The notes under the pieces: generated by a model
What the model was told of the DNA's origin: nothing
The model's database searches: none
The model's input: the letters and a program-made list of their open reading frames with translations, nothing else
Shown here: one piece after another, positions 1-6,632 of the stretch
Position numbering within the stretch: position 1 is the first letter of the stretch
How the letters are laid out: every line of letters starts with the position of its first letter
DNA from: Actinomycetota bacterium
Lineage (GTDB): Bacteria; Actinomycetota; Acidimicrobiia; Acidimicrobiales; AC-14
Assembly (NCBI GenBank): GCA_020200615.1
Contig: JAIVIH010000015.1
Location: 1-8,443, forward strand
Direction: 5' to 3'
Length of the DNA stretch: 8,443 bases
Position numbers and translations under genes: made by a program

Positions 1-1140
1 GAGCAGTGGTTGTTGCTGCACAAGAACGACGACCACGCCCAGCCCGGTTGGGATCCCGAGGACCATCCCCGTTCCGTCAAGAGCGGCCGCACCAACGACG
101 AAGTGGCAGCCGCCCCCCAGGCCCTGTGGAGGAGCGACCTACCGGCCAGCGAGGCGACGATCCTGGTGGGGGAGGCGGCCAGGCCCTCGTGGGACCCGCC
201 CACCGAGGACGAACTGGCCGCGCTTGATGCCCTGCGCGGCGCGGGTCCGTGGATGCTCCAGGGTCGGGAGCTGAGGCTCACCAACCTCGACAAGGTCCTC
301 TTCCCCGGTCGTGACGGGGATGGCCCGGTCACCAAGCGAGACCTCGTCCGCTACCACGCCTTGATCGCCCCGCACATGCTGCCCTACCTCTGGGACCGGC
401 CTGTGAACCTGCACCGGTATCCGGACGGGGTGGCACGGCCCGGCTTCTGGCACAAGGAGTTGCCCAGCCATGCGCCGGACTGGCTCAGCCGCTGGAAAAA
501 TGACGAAGCCGATCCCGGCGAGACCGAATGTTACGCGGTGATCGACAGCGTGCCCGCGCTGTCCTGGATGGCCAACTTCGGGGCGGTGGAGCTGCACGGC
601 TGGACCTCCCACCTCTCCGACGTCCACCAACCGACGTGGGCTCTGATCGACATCGACCCCGGCACGCGCACCGGCTTCGACGACGTCGTGGTGCTGGCCC
701 GCCTGTACCGGACGGCGCTCGATCATCTGGGCGTCTCGGGGATGCCCAAGGTGACGGGGCAGCGGGGCATCCAGATATGGGTTCCGATCGCCCCCGGCCC
801 CACGTTCGACGACACCCGGGCCTGGGTGGAGAAGGTCTCCCGAGCGGTCGGCCAGACGGTGCCGGCGATGGTCAGCTGGGAATGGCAGAAGGATCGCCGC
901 CAAGGCCTCGCCCGGCTCGACTACACCCAGAACGCGATCAACAAGACCCTGGTGGCCCCGTTCAGCGCTCGTCCCGCCCCCGGAGCGCCGGTCTCCGTTC
1001 CCATTCGGTGGGAGGAGCTGGAGGGCCCTGACCTCCGCGCTGACCGCTGGACCGTCTCCACCGTGCTCGACCGGCTCCAACAGGAGGGGGACCCGCTGGC
1101 CGAGCTCATCGGGCGTCCGCAGAAGCTTCCGAAGCTCTGA
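1..1140 (+). CDS. LigD-family end-joining protein, 3' part: end of phosphoesterase domain plus complete primase-polymerase domain
   Basis: The frame is open from the first base, so the gene begins upstream; 379 codons are present, ending at TGA 1138-1140. The first ~10 codons (EQWLLLHKND) resemble the last strand of a LigD 3'-phosphoesterase domain. A linker with PRSVKSGRTNDEV follows, then from about codon 85 an archaeo-eukaryotic primase (AEP) polymerase domain of the type that fills and extends ends in bacterial non-homologous end joining. Visible motifs are LTNLDKVLFPG (Lys codon 98), ELHGWTS (His 199), the metal-binding DID in ALIDIDPG (Asp 217 and 219) and the third acidic site in RLDYTQN (Asp 307). 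Motif II, usually S-x5-H, reads TGQRGIQ here (Thr 252, Gln 258). The tail PFSARPAPGAPVSVPIRWEEL is typical of the family. No ligase domain lies between the two visible domains or after them; one further upstream cannot be excluded. Family assignment is firm; retained polymerase activity is inference. Confidence 0.9.
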   Translation, partial: EQWLLLHKNDDHAQPGWDPEDHPRSVKSGRTNDEVAAAPQALWRSDLPASEATILVGEAARPSWDPPTEDELAALDALRGAGPWMLQGRELRLTNLDKVLFPGRDGDGPVTKRDLVRYHALIAPHMLPYLWDRPVNLHRYPDGVARPGFWHKELPSHAPDWLSRWKNDEADPGETECYAVIDSVPALSWMANFGAVELHGWTSHLSDVHQPTWALIDIDPGTRTGFDDVVVLARLYRTALDHLGVSGMPKVTGQRGIQIWVPIAPGPTFDDTRAWVEKVSRAVGQTVPAMVSWEWQKDRRQGLARLDYTQNAINKTLVAPFSARPAPGAPVSVPIRWEELEGPDLRADRWTVSTVLDRLQQEGDPLAELIGRPQKLPKL

Positions 1141-1150
1141 CGACAGCCCG

Positions 1151-1167
1151 GGGCGATCCGAGCGCCC
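1151..1167 (+). terminator. weak hairpin downstream of the LigD-family gene
   Basis: GGGCG (1151-1155) and CGCCC (1163-1167) form a 5-bp stem with a 7-nt loop. Two further C-G pairs are possible after a one-base bulge. It lies 10 bases past the stop codon, but there is no T tract after it, so it is at best a weak or Rho-assisted end. The rest of the 130-bp gap up to nhaA shows no convincing promoter. Confidence 0.25.
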
Positions 1168-1270
1168 GGCCCGCCTATGCGACAGAATGGTCCCCTCCAC
1201 TTCGGGTGGTTGGTGTGCCGGGAAGCCTGGTCGGCGAGTCCTCGAACCGCGACCTCTTTGGAGTTCGGCC

Positions 1271-2611
1271 ATGGACACCACGACACCTGATGGAGCGGAG
1301 AGTTACCCGCCGGACGACGCCCCCGTGCCCGGGCGGCGAATCCCCAGGCTCGTTCGGCAGTTCCTCGAGACAGAGGCGTCCGGTGGCATCGTCCTGCTCG
1401 TTGCCGCCCTCGTCGCCCTGGTCTGGGCCAACTCCGGTTGGAGCGCGTCCTATCACACCCTCTGGGACACGGAACTGTCGATTCGTCTCGGCCGCTTCGA
1501 GCTGGCGGAGGACCTCAAACACTGGGTCAACGACGCGCTCATGGCCCTGTTCTTTTTCGTGGTGGGACTCGAGATCAAGCGCGAGCTCGTCCACGGTGAC
1601 CTCCGCGACCCCCGGACGGCGGCAATGCCCGCTATCGCGGCCGCCGGAGGCATGGTGGTGCCGGCCCTGTTGTTCCTGTTGGTGACGGGCGGGGGTGTCG
1701 GCGCCAAGGGTTGGGGCATTCCCATGGCCACCGACATCGCCTTCGCCATCGGAGTCGTCGCCCTCCTGGGGCCTCGCGTCCCGGCGACACTCAAGTTGTT
1801 CTTGTTGACCCTGGCCATCGTCGACGACATCGGGGCCATCGTCGTCATCGCCGTGTTCTATGCAAGTGACGTGCAGCCGGAGTTTCTCTTTACCGCGGCC
1901 GCGCTCGTTGGCGTCATGGTAGGGCTCCGCCGTTTCGGCATCGTGTGGATGGCGCCTTATGTGCTTCTCGGGATCGGGGTGTGGCTGGCCACGCAGGCAT
2001 CTGGGGTCCACGCCACCATTGCCGGCGTCGTTCTCGGCCTCCTGACGCCAGCCCGAGCCCTCACTCCGGCGGCGGTGGCCCGGGAATGGGCTTCTGACTT
2101 GGCTGACGAACCGAGTCCGGCCGAGCTTGCCGCCATGAAGCAACTGGCGCAGACATCGGTCTCGCCTGCCGAACGCCTGGAGCATCTGCTCCACCCCTGG
2201 ACCACGTTCGTGGTCGTCCCGCTGTTCGCGCTCGCTAACGCGGGGGTGACCATGAAGGCCGCGGTCTTCGACACCCCGGGGGCGGTGGCGGTGACGGGCG
2301 GCGTAGTCGTCGGCCTCGTGCTCGGCAAGGCGGTCGGTATTACAGCCGCCGCCTGGCTGGCGGTGCGAACGGGCCTGGGTCGCCTCCCGGAGGGGTCCAC
2401 GTGGCCGATGCTGGCGGGGATCGCCACCGTCGCCGGGATCGGCTTCACCGTCTCCTTGTTCATCGCTGAGCTGGCCTTCACGCCCGGACCGTTGCAAGAC
2501 GCAGCTAAGGTCGGGGTACTGGGCGCGTCCGTCGTTGCCGCCGTCCTGGGGAGCGTCATCCTCCTTCGGGCGCTTGCGGCACAAGGCGAATACGCCGACG
2601 ACATGCGCTGA
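1271..2611 (+). CDS. nhaA: NhaA-type Na+/H+ antiporter
   Basis: 446 residues; inner-membrane antiporter that expels Na+ (and Li+) in exchange for H+ for pH and salt homeostasis. The frame is open from 1187, but ATG 1271 is preferred: GGAG lies 7 bases upstream, and the product starts with a short hydrophilic tail before RQFLETEASGG, where the family's conserved part begins. The NhaA signature FFFVVGLEIKREL follows the first helices. The key residues have counterparts of E. coli D133 (ATDIAFAIG, Asp155), the Asp pair D163/D164 (AIVDDIGAI, Asp185-186), pH-sensor His225 (SGVHATIAG, His247) and Lys300 (VLGKAVGI, Lys353). A hydrophilic insertion of about 45 residues (ARALTPAAVAREW to EHLLHPW) between two helices makes it longer than the 388-residue E. 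coli protein; I recall similar insertions in actinobacterial homologues. The gene is intact. It is flanked by unrelated genes on the same strand and is probably transcribed alone. Confidence 0.96.
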   Translation: MDTTTPDGAESYPPDDAPVPGRRIPRLVRQFLETEASGGIVLLVAALVALVWANSGWSASYHTLWDTELSIRLGRFELAEDLKHWVNDALMALFFFVVGLEIKRELVHGDLRDPRTAAMPAIAAAGGMVVPALLFLLVTGGGVGAKGWGIPMATDIAFAIGVVALLGPRVPATLKLFLLTLAIVDDIGAIVVIAVFYASDVQPEFLFTAAALVGVMVGLRRFGIVWMAPYVLLGIGVWLATQASGVHATIAGVVLGLLTPARALTPAAVAREWASDLADEPSPAELAAMKQLAQTSVSPAERLEHLLHPWTTFVVVPLFALANAGVTMKAAVFDTPGAVAVTGGVVVGLVLGKAVGITAAAWLAVRTGLGRLPEGSTWPMLAGIATVAGIGFTVSLFIAELAFTPGPLQDAAKVGVLGASVVAAVLGSVILLRALAAQGEYADDMR

Positions 2612-2625
2612 AAAGCGACGCCCCG

Positions 2626-2651
2626 TCACCGTGGACTCCCTGGCCCGGTGA
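2626..2651 (+). terminator. possible weak hairpin after nhaA
   Basis: TCACCG (2626-2631) can pair with CGGTGA (2646-2651) around a 14-base loop, 15 bases past the nhaA stop. There is no T run after it, and the loop is long for an intrinsic terminator, so this is only a candidate transcript end between nhaA and the next promoter. Confidence 0.2.
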
Positions 2652-2661
2652 GCCTCCAGGG

Positions 2662-2690
2662 TTGAATCGGCCTCCCGCCGGGGATAACTG
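2662..2690 (+). promoter_or_regulatory. candidate sigma-A promoter for the mscS-like gene
   Basis: TTGAAT (2662-2667) and TAACTG (2685-2690) are separated by exactly 17 bases and resemble -35 and -10 hexamers (TTGACA and TANNNT). They lie in the 137-bp gap before the channel gene and would give a start near 2697 and a leader of about 50 bases. Similarity is by eye only; no transcript evidence is available. Confidence 0.4.
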
Positions 2691-2748
2691 TCCACAGTCC
2701 TTTCGCGTTTCTTCTTCGGCGCGCCCACTTCATCGAGGAGGCGCTCAG

Positions 2749-3840
2749 GTGTCCCCGTTCAGCTCAGTAGTGGCTCAGGTCGGGCCTTGCGGCCCCCCGG
2801 ACCAGGCGGGGAAACTCTGCAGCGGAGTCTTCGACCTCACCGGCCACGAAGGCTTGGCCCACGCCAGCGACCTCTTCCTGGCCAAGCCGGCGAAGCTGGG
2901 GCTGATCCTGTTCCTGGCCTGGCTCGCGGCCAAGCTGCTACGCCGTGCCATCGGCCGTTTCACCAGGGGGCTGGGCCATGTGCGAGCCGACGTGGGCACA
3001 GCCATTGACCGCTCTCCGGGCACCCTTCTGCGGACGTCGCAGGCGTCAACGGCCCGGGCCGCTCAGAGGGCCGAGACCGTCGGTGCGCTCCTGGGCAGCG
3101 TGGGCTCATTCGTGGTCTGGTCGGTGGCGGTGCTGATGGCCTTCGGCGAGCTGGGGTTCCAGTTGGGGCCGCTGCTGGCGGGGGCAGGGATCGTCGGCGT
3201 CGCAGTGGGGTTCGGGGCGCAGAACCTGGTCCGCGACTTCTTGTCGGGCATCTTCATGCTCATTGAGGACCAGTACGGCGTGGGCGACGTGATCGACGCC
3301 GGCCCCGCCTCGGGCATGGTGGAGGGCGTCAGCCTGCGTACCACCCGCCTCCGCGACCTGGAGGGCAACGTCTGGCACATCCCCAATGGAACCATCGCCC
3401 GCGTGGCCAACAAGTCCCAGCAGTGGTCCCGCAGCCTCCTCGACCTCCCCGTCTCCTATGACGCCGATACCGAACAGGCGCTGTCGGTGATGAGGCAGGT
3501 CGCCCGGACCATGTGGCAGGACGAGGCCTGGTCCGACGCTTTCTTGGAGGAGCCGGAGGTCTGGGGGGTGGAGAATTTGGGGACGGACGGGGTGGTCATC
3601 CGCTTGGCCGCCAAGACCAAGCCGCTCATGCAGTGGAAGGTCGGGCGGGAGCTCCGACGGCGCGTCAAGGCGGCGTTCGACGCCGAGGGCATCCAGATCG
3701 CCTCGTCGCAGCGGATGGTCTTGGACCGACCCGCGCCTGAGTACCAGGGCACGGTTGAGGCCGACTGGCGCACCTTTGGGGGCCGCACCGCTGAGCCAAC
3801 GGATGATCCCGAAGTGAGCGTTCCGGCGGGCCGCCGCTAA
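2749..3840 (+). CDS. MscS-family small-conductance mechanosensitive ion channel
   Basis: 363 residues from GTG 2749. The frame extends upstream to 2662, but GTG 2749 has GAGGAG (2735-2740) at 8 bases and is chosen. Role: membrane-tension-gated channel that releases solutes at osmotic downshock. Residues 1-45 form a loosely conserved N-terminus. TM1 is about 48-66 (KLGLILFLAWLAAKLL) and TM2 about 112-135. The pore-lining TM3, 141-167, contains the Gly/Ala-rich stretch AGAGIVGVAVGFGAQNLVRDF that marks MscS. The beta domain follows with FMLIEDQYGVGDVID, the VEGVSLRTTRLRD segment and HIPNGTI, all typical of the family. The C-terminal alpha/beta domain runs to about 325 (RRVKAAFDAEGIQIASSQR), then a hydrophilic tail. 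At 363 residues it is larger than E. coli MscS (286), mainly through the N-terminus, a 70-95 linker and the tail. It converges with the antiporter gene 18 bases downstream. Confidence 0.95.
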   Translation: MSPFSSVVAQVGPCGPPDQAGKLCSGVFDLTGHEGLAHASDLFLAKPAKLGLILFLAWLAAKLLRRAIGRFTRGLGHVRADVGTAIDRSPGTLLRTSQASTARAAQRAETVGALLGSVGSFVVWSVAVLMAFGELGFQLGPLLAGAGIVGVAVGFGAQNLVRDFLSGIFMLIEDQYGVGDVIDAGPASGMVEGVSLRTTRLRDLEGNVWHIPNGTIARVANKSQQWSRSLLDLPVSYDADTEQALSVMRQVARTMWQDEAWSDAFLEEPEVWGVENLGTDGVVIRLAAKTKPLMQWKVGRELRRRVKAAFDAEGIQIASSQRMVLDRPAPEYQGTVEADWRTFGGRTAEPTDDPEVSVPAGRR

Positions 3841-3858
3841 CCGGCACCGCAAATCGAG

Positions 3859-5043
3859 TCAAACCTTGACCTCCTCCCGGCCGAGAAGGCTCAACGCCAC
3901 CAACGGGAAGATCACCACCGACAGCAGACCGGCGGAGACCAGCGCCGCCGCCGTGTCCGGTCGGATCTCGCCCAGCGACGCTCCGATCTGGGTGGCCGTC
4001 ACCAAGAAGGGCAGCGACGTGGCCTGAAGCAGTCCGGCCGCCACCGCCCCCCGGCGCCCCACGTCCGGCGCGTACAGCGCCGCAGGTACGGCCCGGACCA
4101 CCAGCAGGGCGAGGAGGAACAGCGGGACCTTCAGGAACGCGCTGGGGCTGCCGAGCAGGGCGTCGAGGTCGAAACGCAGGCCGCTGGAGATGAAGAAGAC
4201 GGGAACGACGAAGCCGTAGCCGATGGCCTCCAGCTTCAGGCGGAAGTGCGGGTGGCTGACGCTGTCCCTGTCGACCAGGTTGAGGATGGCTCCCGCCAGG
4301 AACGCCCCCAGAATCGTCTCCAGACCCAGCTTGCCGGCAAGGGCCACGAAGCCGATGAGCAACACGATCGCCAGGCGGACGCGGATCTCGGCCGTGGTGT
4401 CCTGCAGGCGCACCAGAATCGCCTCCAGGCGCAGCGAGCGGTTGAGCCGCGCCAGCGCCACGGCGGCGGCGACCACGAGGAGGGCGAACAGCCCGAGCAG
4501 GACGAGCGTGGACCCGATGCTGGCTGACATCTCCGAGAAGAGCAGCGACAGGAGCACGATGGCCCCGAAGTCGGCGACTGAGGCGCCGGCGATCGTGAGC
4601 TGGCCGAGGGGCCGGTCGACCTCTCCCGCATCCTTGAGAACGGGAACCACCAGGCCGAGGGACGTCGCCGAAAGCGCGACGGCTATGAGAAGCGGCGACC
4701 TGACGTAGCCGGCGGCACTGAAGGCGAGCCCGACGGCGACACCCAGTACGAGGGTCGCAGCAAACCCAAGGCCGGCGAGGCGAAGCACGGGCCCTCGAAG
4801 CTGGGCCAGGTCGATCTCGAGACCGGCCAGGAACAGCAGGAAGGCGAGGCCGATGAGGGCCAGGATCTGGATGGGAAGGTCGATCTCGACCCACCCGAGC
4901 CCCGAGGGACCCACGAGGATGCCGGCCAGAATCTCCAGCACCACTGCGGGAACCCTGATGGCCGGCGCGAAGCCGACGAGAAGGGGAGCGGATGCGGCGA
5001 CGACAGCGACGATCAGCAGGTTGCCGAACGAGACGTCGGGCAC
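3859..5043 (-). CDS. CPA2-type cation/proton antiporter (Na_H_exchanger family), no RCK domain
   Basis: 394 residues from GTG 5043; the start precedes the first membrane helix directly and lies 9 bases after the stop of the reductase gene, but its SD is poor (a weak GACGG). The protein is almost wholly hydrophobic, with about 12 helices. Family marks are VLEILAGILVGPSGLG (35-50), FLLFLAGLEIDLAQL (68-82), ALSATSLGLVVPVLKDAGE (123-141), the ion-binding helix GASVADFGAIVLL (153-165), ETILGAFLAGAIL (242-254), PVFFISSGLRFDL (281-293) and Arg317 in VVRAVPAAL. The active-site pair is Ala157-Asp158 rather than the Asp-Asp of electrogenic CPA2 members, so the ion and stoichiometry are open (K+ or Na+ against H+). 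It stops right after the last helix (LSLLGREEVKV), so the C-terminal NAD-binding RCK domain of KefB/KefC is absent. Likely co-transcribed with, and translationally dependent on, the upstream reductase gene. Confidence 0.9.
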   Translation of the reverse strand: MPDVSFGNLLIVAVVAASAPLLVGFAPAIRVPAVVLEILAGILVGPSGLGWVEIDLPIQILALIGLAFLLFLAGLEIDLAQLRGPVLRLAGLGFAATLVLGVAVGLAFSAAGYVRSPLLIAVALSATSLGLVVPVLKDAGEVDRPLGQLTIAGASVADFGAIVLLSLLFSEMSASIGSTLVLLGLFALLVVAAAVALARLNRSLRLEAILVRLQDTTAEIRVRLAIVLLIGFVALAGKLGLETILGAFLAGAILNLVDRDSVSHPHFRLKLEAIGYGFVVPVFFISSGLRFDLDALLGSPSAFLKVPLFLLALLVVRAVPAALYAPDVGRRGAVAAGLLQATSLPFLVTATQIGASLGEIRPDTAAALVSAGLLSVVIFPLVALSLLGREEVKV

Positions 5044-5052
5044 GGTCGGCCG

Positions 5053-5802
5053 TCAGCGATGCTCGGGGTTGTCGAAGTCGAAGCGGCAGCCGGCGTCCCA
5101 CTCCGAACGCTGGTTGCCGTGGACCGGCATGCCGCCCGCGTCCTTGAGCATGCGGGCGAGGTGGAGGAGGTTCCAGGTCATGAACGTCGTGTTGCGGTTG
5201 GTGAAGTCGTTCTCGGGGCCGCCCGATCCTGGGTCGAGGTACGAAGGCCCGGGGCCGGCCTCGCCGATCCAGCCGGCGTCGGCCTGTGGGGGTATGACGT
5301 AGCCGAGGTGCTGGAGCGAATAGAGGATGTTCATGGCGCAGTGCTTCACTCCGTCCTCGTTGCCCGTCACCAGGCAGCCGCCCACCCTGCCGTAGTAGGC
5401 GTACTGGCCGGCGTCGTTCAGAAGGTGGGAGTTCCCGTAGAGGCGCTCGATGACCTGGGTGCACACCGACGACTTCTCACCCAGCCAGATGGCAGTGCAG
5501 AGAACGAGGATGTCGGCGGCCATCACCTGTTCGTAGATGGCCGGCCACTCGTCCCGCTCCCAGCCGTGTTCCGTCATGTCCGGCCACACCCCGGTGGCGA
5601 TGTCACGGTCGACGGCACGGATCACGTCCACGGTCACGCCTTGCCGGCGCATGATCTCAATCGACCGGTCGGCCAAGCCCTGCGTGTGGGACAGCTCCGG
5701 GGATCGCTTCAGTGTGCAGTTGATGAACACCGCTCGGAGGTCGCTGAAGTCCCAGCGATCCTGCCGGCAGAGCTCCTCCTCCTTGGGCGTGAGAGCCGTC
5801 AT
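5053..5802 (-). CDS. NADPH-dependent FMN reductase / flavodoxin-like oxidoreductase
   Basis: 249 residues from ATG 5802. Soluble flavodoxin-fold protein. A first beta strand RAVFINCT (23-30) runs into a phosphate-binding loop with TLKRSPELSHT (30-40). The second flavin loop is ILVLCTAIWLGEKSSV (98-113), and the third is GGCLVTGNEDGVKH (141-154). These positions match the PF03358-type FMN reductases, which pass electrons from NAD(P)H to FMN, quinones or similar acceptors. The last 70 residues (GEAGPGPSYLDPGSG to FDFDNPEHR) extend the basic fold. The gene comes first in a two-gene unit, 9 bases ahead of a CPA2 antiporter; a KefF-like accessory role is possible but unproved, and KefF belongs to a different flavodoxin-fold subfamily. 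There is no SD at a normal distance from this ATG and no in-frame alternative start nearby. The ATG overlaps the stop of a short upstream reading frame. Confidence 0.9.
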   Translation of the reverse strand: MTALTPKEEELCRQDRWDFSDLRAVFINCTLKRSPELSHTQGLADRSIEIMRRQGVTVDVIRAVDRDIATGVWPDMTEHGWERDEWPAIYEQVMAADILVLCTAIWLGEKSSVCTQVIERLYGNSHLLNDAGQYAYYGRVGGCLVTGNEDGVKHCAMNILYSLQHLGYVIPPQADAGWIGEAGPGPSYLDPGSGGPENDFTNRNTTFMTWNLLHLARMLKDAGGMPVHGNQRSEWDAGCRFDFDNPEHR

Positions 5803-5831
5803 CGGCTGGGCCCCGGATGAACGAGTCGCAT
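5799..5831 (-). CDS. possible 10-codon leader ORF coupled to the reductase gene
   Basis: On the minus strand AGGAGG (5841-5836) is followed after 4 bases by ATG 5831. The frame reads MRLVHPGPSR and stops at TGA 5801-5799. That stop shares bases with the reductase start in an ATGA overlap. The reductase has no usable SD of its own, so ribosomes loaded on this short frame could re-initiate on it. The 4-base spacing is on the short side, and with no homologues at hand the peptide is a prediction. Nothing in the ten residues (no run of one amino acid) suggests attenuation. Confidence 0.45.
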   Translation of the reverse strand: MRLVHPGPSR

Positions 5832-5899
5832 CCGTCCTCCTCGTGGTCGTCGGCCGCGTTCTGTGGCGAGGCCGTAGGAGAGTCCCCTCCCGATCGCCA

Positions 5900-5921
5900 G
5901 CGTTACACCTGTTTGTAACGC
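5900..5921. promoter_or_regulatory. perfect inverted repeat, probable operator between divergent genes
   Basis: GCGTTACA (5900-5907) and TGTAACGC (5914-5921) are exact reverse complements separated by 6 bases. The A/T-rich inner part stands out from the GC-rich surroundings. It lies in the 197-bp gap between the reductase gene (-) and the ECF sigma gene (+), about 70 bases upstream of the leader ORF and 78 upstream of the sigma start. Size and symmetry suit a dimeric helix-turn-helix repressor or activator. I cannot name the regulator, and none is encoded beside it apart from the sigma/anti-sigma pair. The rest of the gap holds no promoter I can defend; GAACC at 5950-5954 resembles an ECF -35 but lacks a clear -10. 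Confidence 0.5.
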
Positions 5922-5999
5922 GGCGCGGCTCGCACCGGACTGCACCGACGAACCGTGTCGCCCTGCGATGTGATCTACGTGCTAGGACAGGGGCCCGCG

Positions 6000-6632
6000 A
6001 TGGAGGAGCCCGCGTCGGAGCGCGCGATCGTCGAACGCCTGCGAGCCGGCGACGAGCTGGCGTTCCAGGAGCTCGTGAGACGCCATCACAACGCCATGGT
6101 CCGTTTCGCTGAGACGTTCGTGCCTTCTCGCGCCATCGCCGAGGAGGTTGCACAGGAGGCCTGGCTCGGCGTCATCAAGGGAATCGACCGGTTCGAGGGT
6201 CGCTCCGCTCTCAGCACATGGATCTTCCGCATCGTGGCCAACATCGGCCGGACACGGGGTGAGCGCGAGCGCCGGACAGTGGCAACCGTGAGCCTGTCGC
6301 ACGAGCTCGCCGAGGCCGGGCCCTCGGTTCCGCCGAGCCGGTTCAGCGGGCCGACCGGTCGAGGCGCCTGGGCCCACCCGCCGGCACACTGGAGCGACCT
6401 TCCCGACGAACGCCTCATGACCCAAAGCACTTTTGCGCGGGTAGGGGAGATCGCCGCCGGGCTATCCGAGAACCAACGGCGCGTGTTCGTCCTGCGCGAC
6501 ATCCAGGGGTGGTCGCCGGCCGAGGTCTGCGGCCTGCTCGACCTGAGCGAGGTCAACCAGCGCGTGTTGCTCCACAGGGCCCGCAGCCGGGTGAGGGCGG
6601 CCCTGGAGAACGACCTGGGGGTGCCCTCATGA
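6000..6632 (+). CDS. ECF-type RNA polymerase sigma factor
   Basis: 210 residues from ATG 6000; the frame continues upstream to GTG 5955, but the conserved region begins just after Met 6000 and GGGG lies 6 bases ahead, with AGGA slightly further. Region 2, about residues 10-93 (RLRAGDELAFQELVRRHH to ERERRTV), includes the core-binding and -10-recognising part (EEVAQEAWLGVIKGIDRFEG, STWIFRIVANIGR). A Pro/Gly-rich linker runs 105-140. Region 4, about 148-205 (LSENQRRVFVLRDIQGWSPAEVCGLLDLSEVNQRVLLHRARSRVRAAL), carries the helix-turn-helix that reads the -35. There is no region 3 and no C-terminal extension. The next gene encodes a zinc anti-sigma factor and overlaps the stop codon (ATGA), so the two proteins are probably made in step. 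The signal and regulon cannot be read from the sequence; autoregulation is common in such pairs but no matching promoter was found. Confidence 0.93.
   Translation: MEEPASERAIVERLRAGDELAFQELVRRHHNAMVRFAETFVPSRAIAEEVAQEAWLGVIKGIDRFEGRSALSTWIFRIVANIGRTRGERERRTVATVSLSHELAEAGPSVPPSRFSGPTGRGAWAHPPAHWSDLPDERLMTQSTFARVGEIAAGLSENQRRVFVLRDIQGWSPAEVCGLLDLSEVNQRVLLHRARSRVRAALENDLGVPS

Noticed and set aside
139..1281. Long open frame on the minus strand across the LigD-family gene
   Set aside because: It is antisense to a gene with firm family motifs; composition is Arg/Gly/Pro-rich and low in real motifs, as expected of a shadow in GC-rich DNA.
1175..2728. 517-codon open frame on the minus strand across nhaA
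   Set aside because: Same reason: hydrophilic, His/Arg/Asp-rich translation with no recognisable domain, fully opposite a complete nhaA.
3858..3870. Short inverted repeat GTCAA/TTGAC between the convergent mscS-like and antiporter genes
   Set aside because: Only 5 bp with a 3-base loop and no T tract; it overlaps the antiporter stop and is too weak to call a terminator.
3665..5464. 599-codon minus-strand frame across the antiporter and part of the reductase and channel genes
   Set aside because: It spans three real genes in another frame and is nearly all Arg/Pro/Gly/Ala; a GC artefact.
5059..5820. 253-codon plus-strand frame opposite the reductase gene
   Set aside because: The minus-strand frame has conserved flavin-binding loops; this one has no recognisable features and no convincing start.
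5945..5980. ECF autoregulatory promoter (GAACC at 5950-5954)
   Set aside because: No recognisable -10 at 16-17 bases; the -35-like string alone is not enough.
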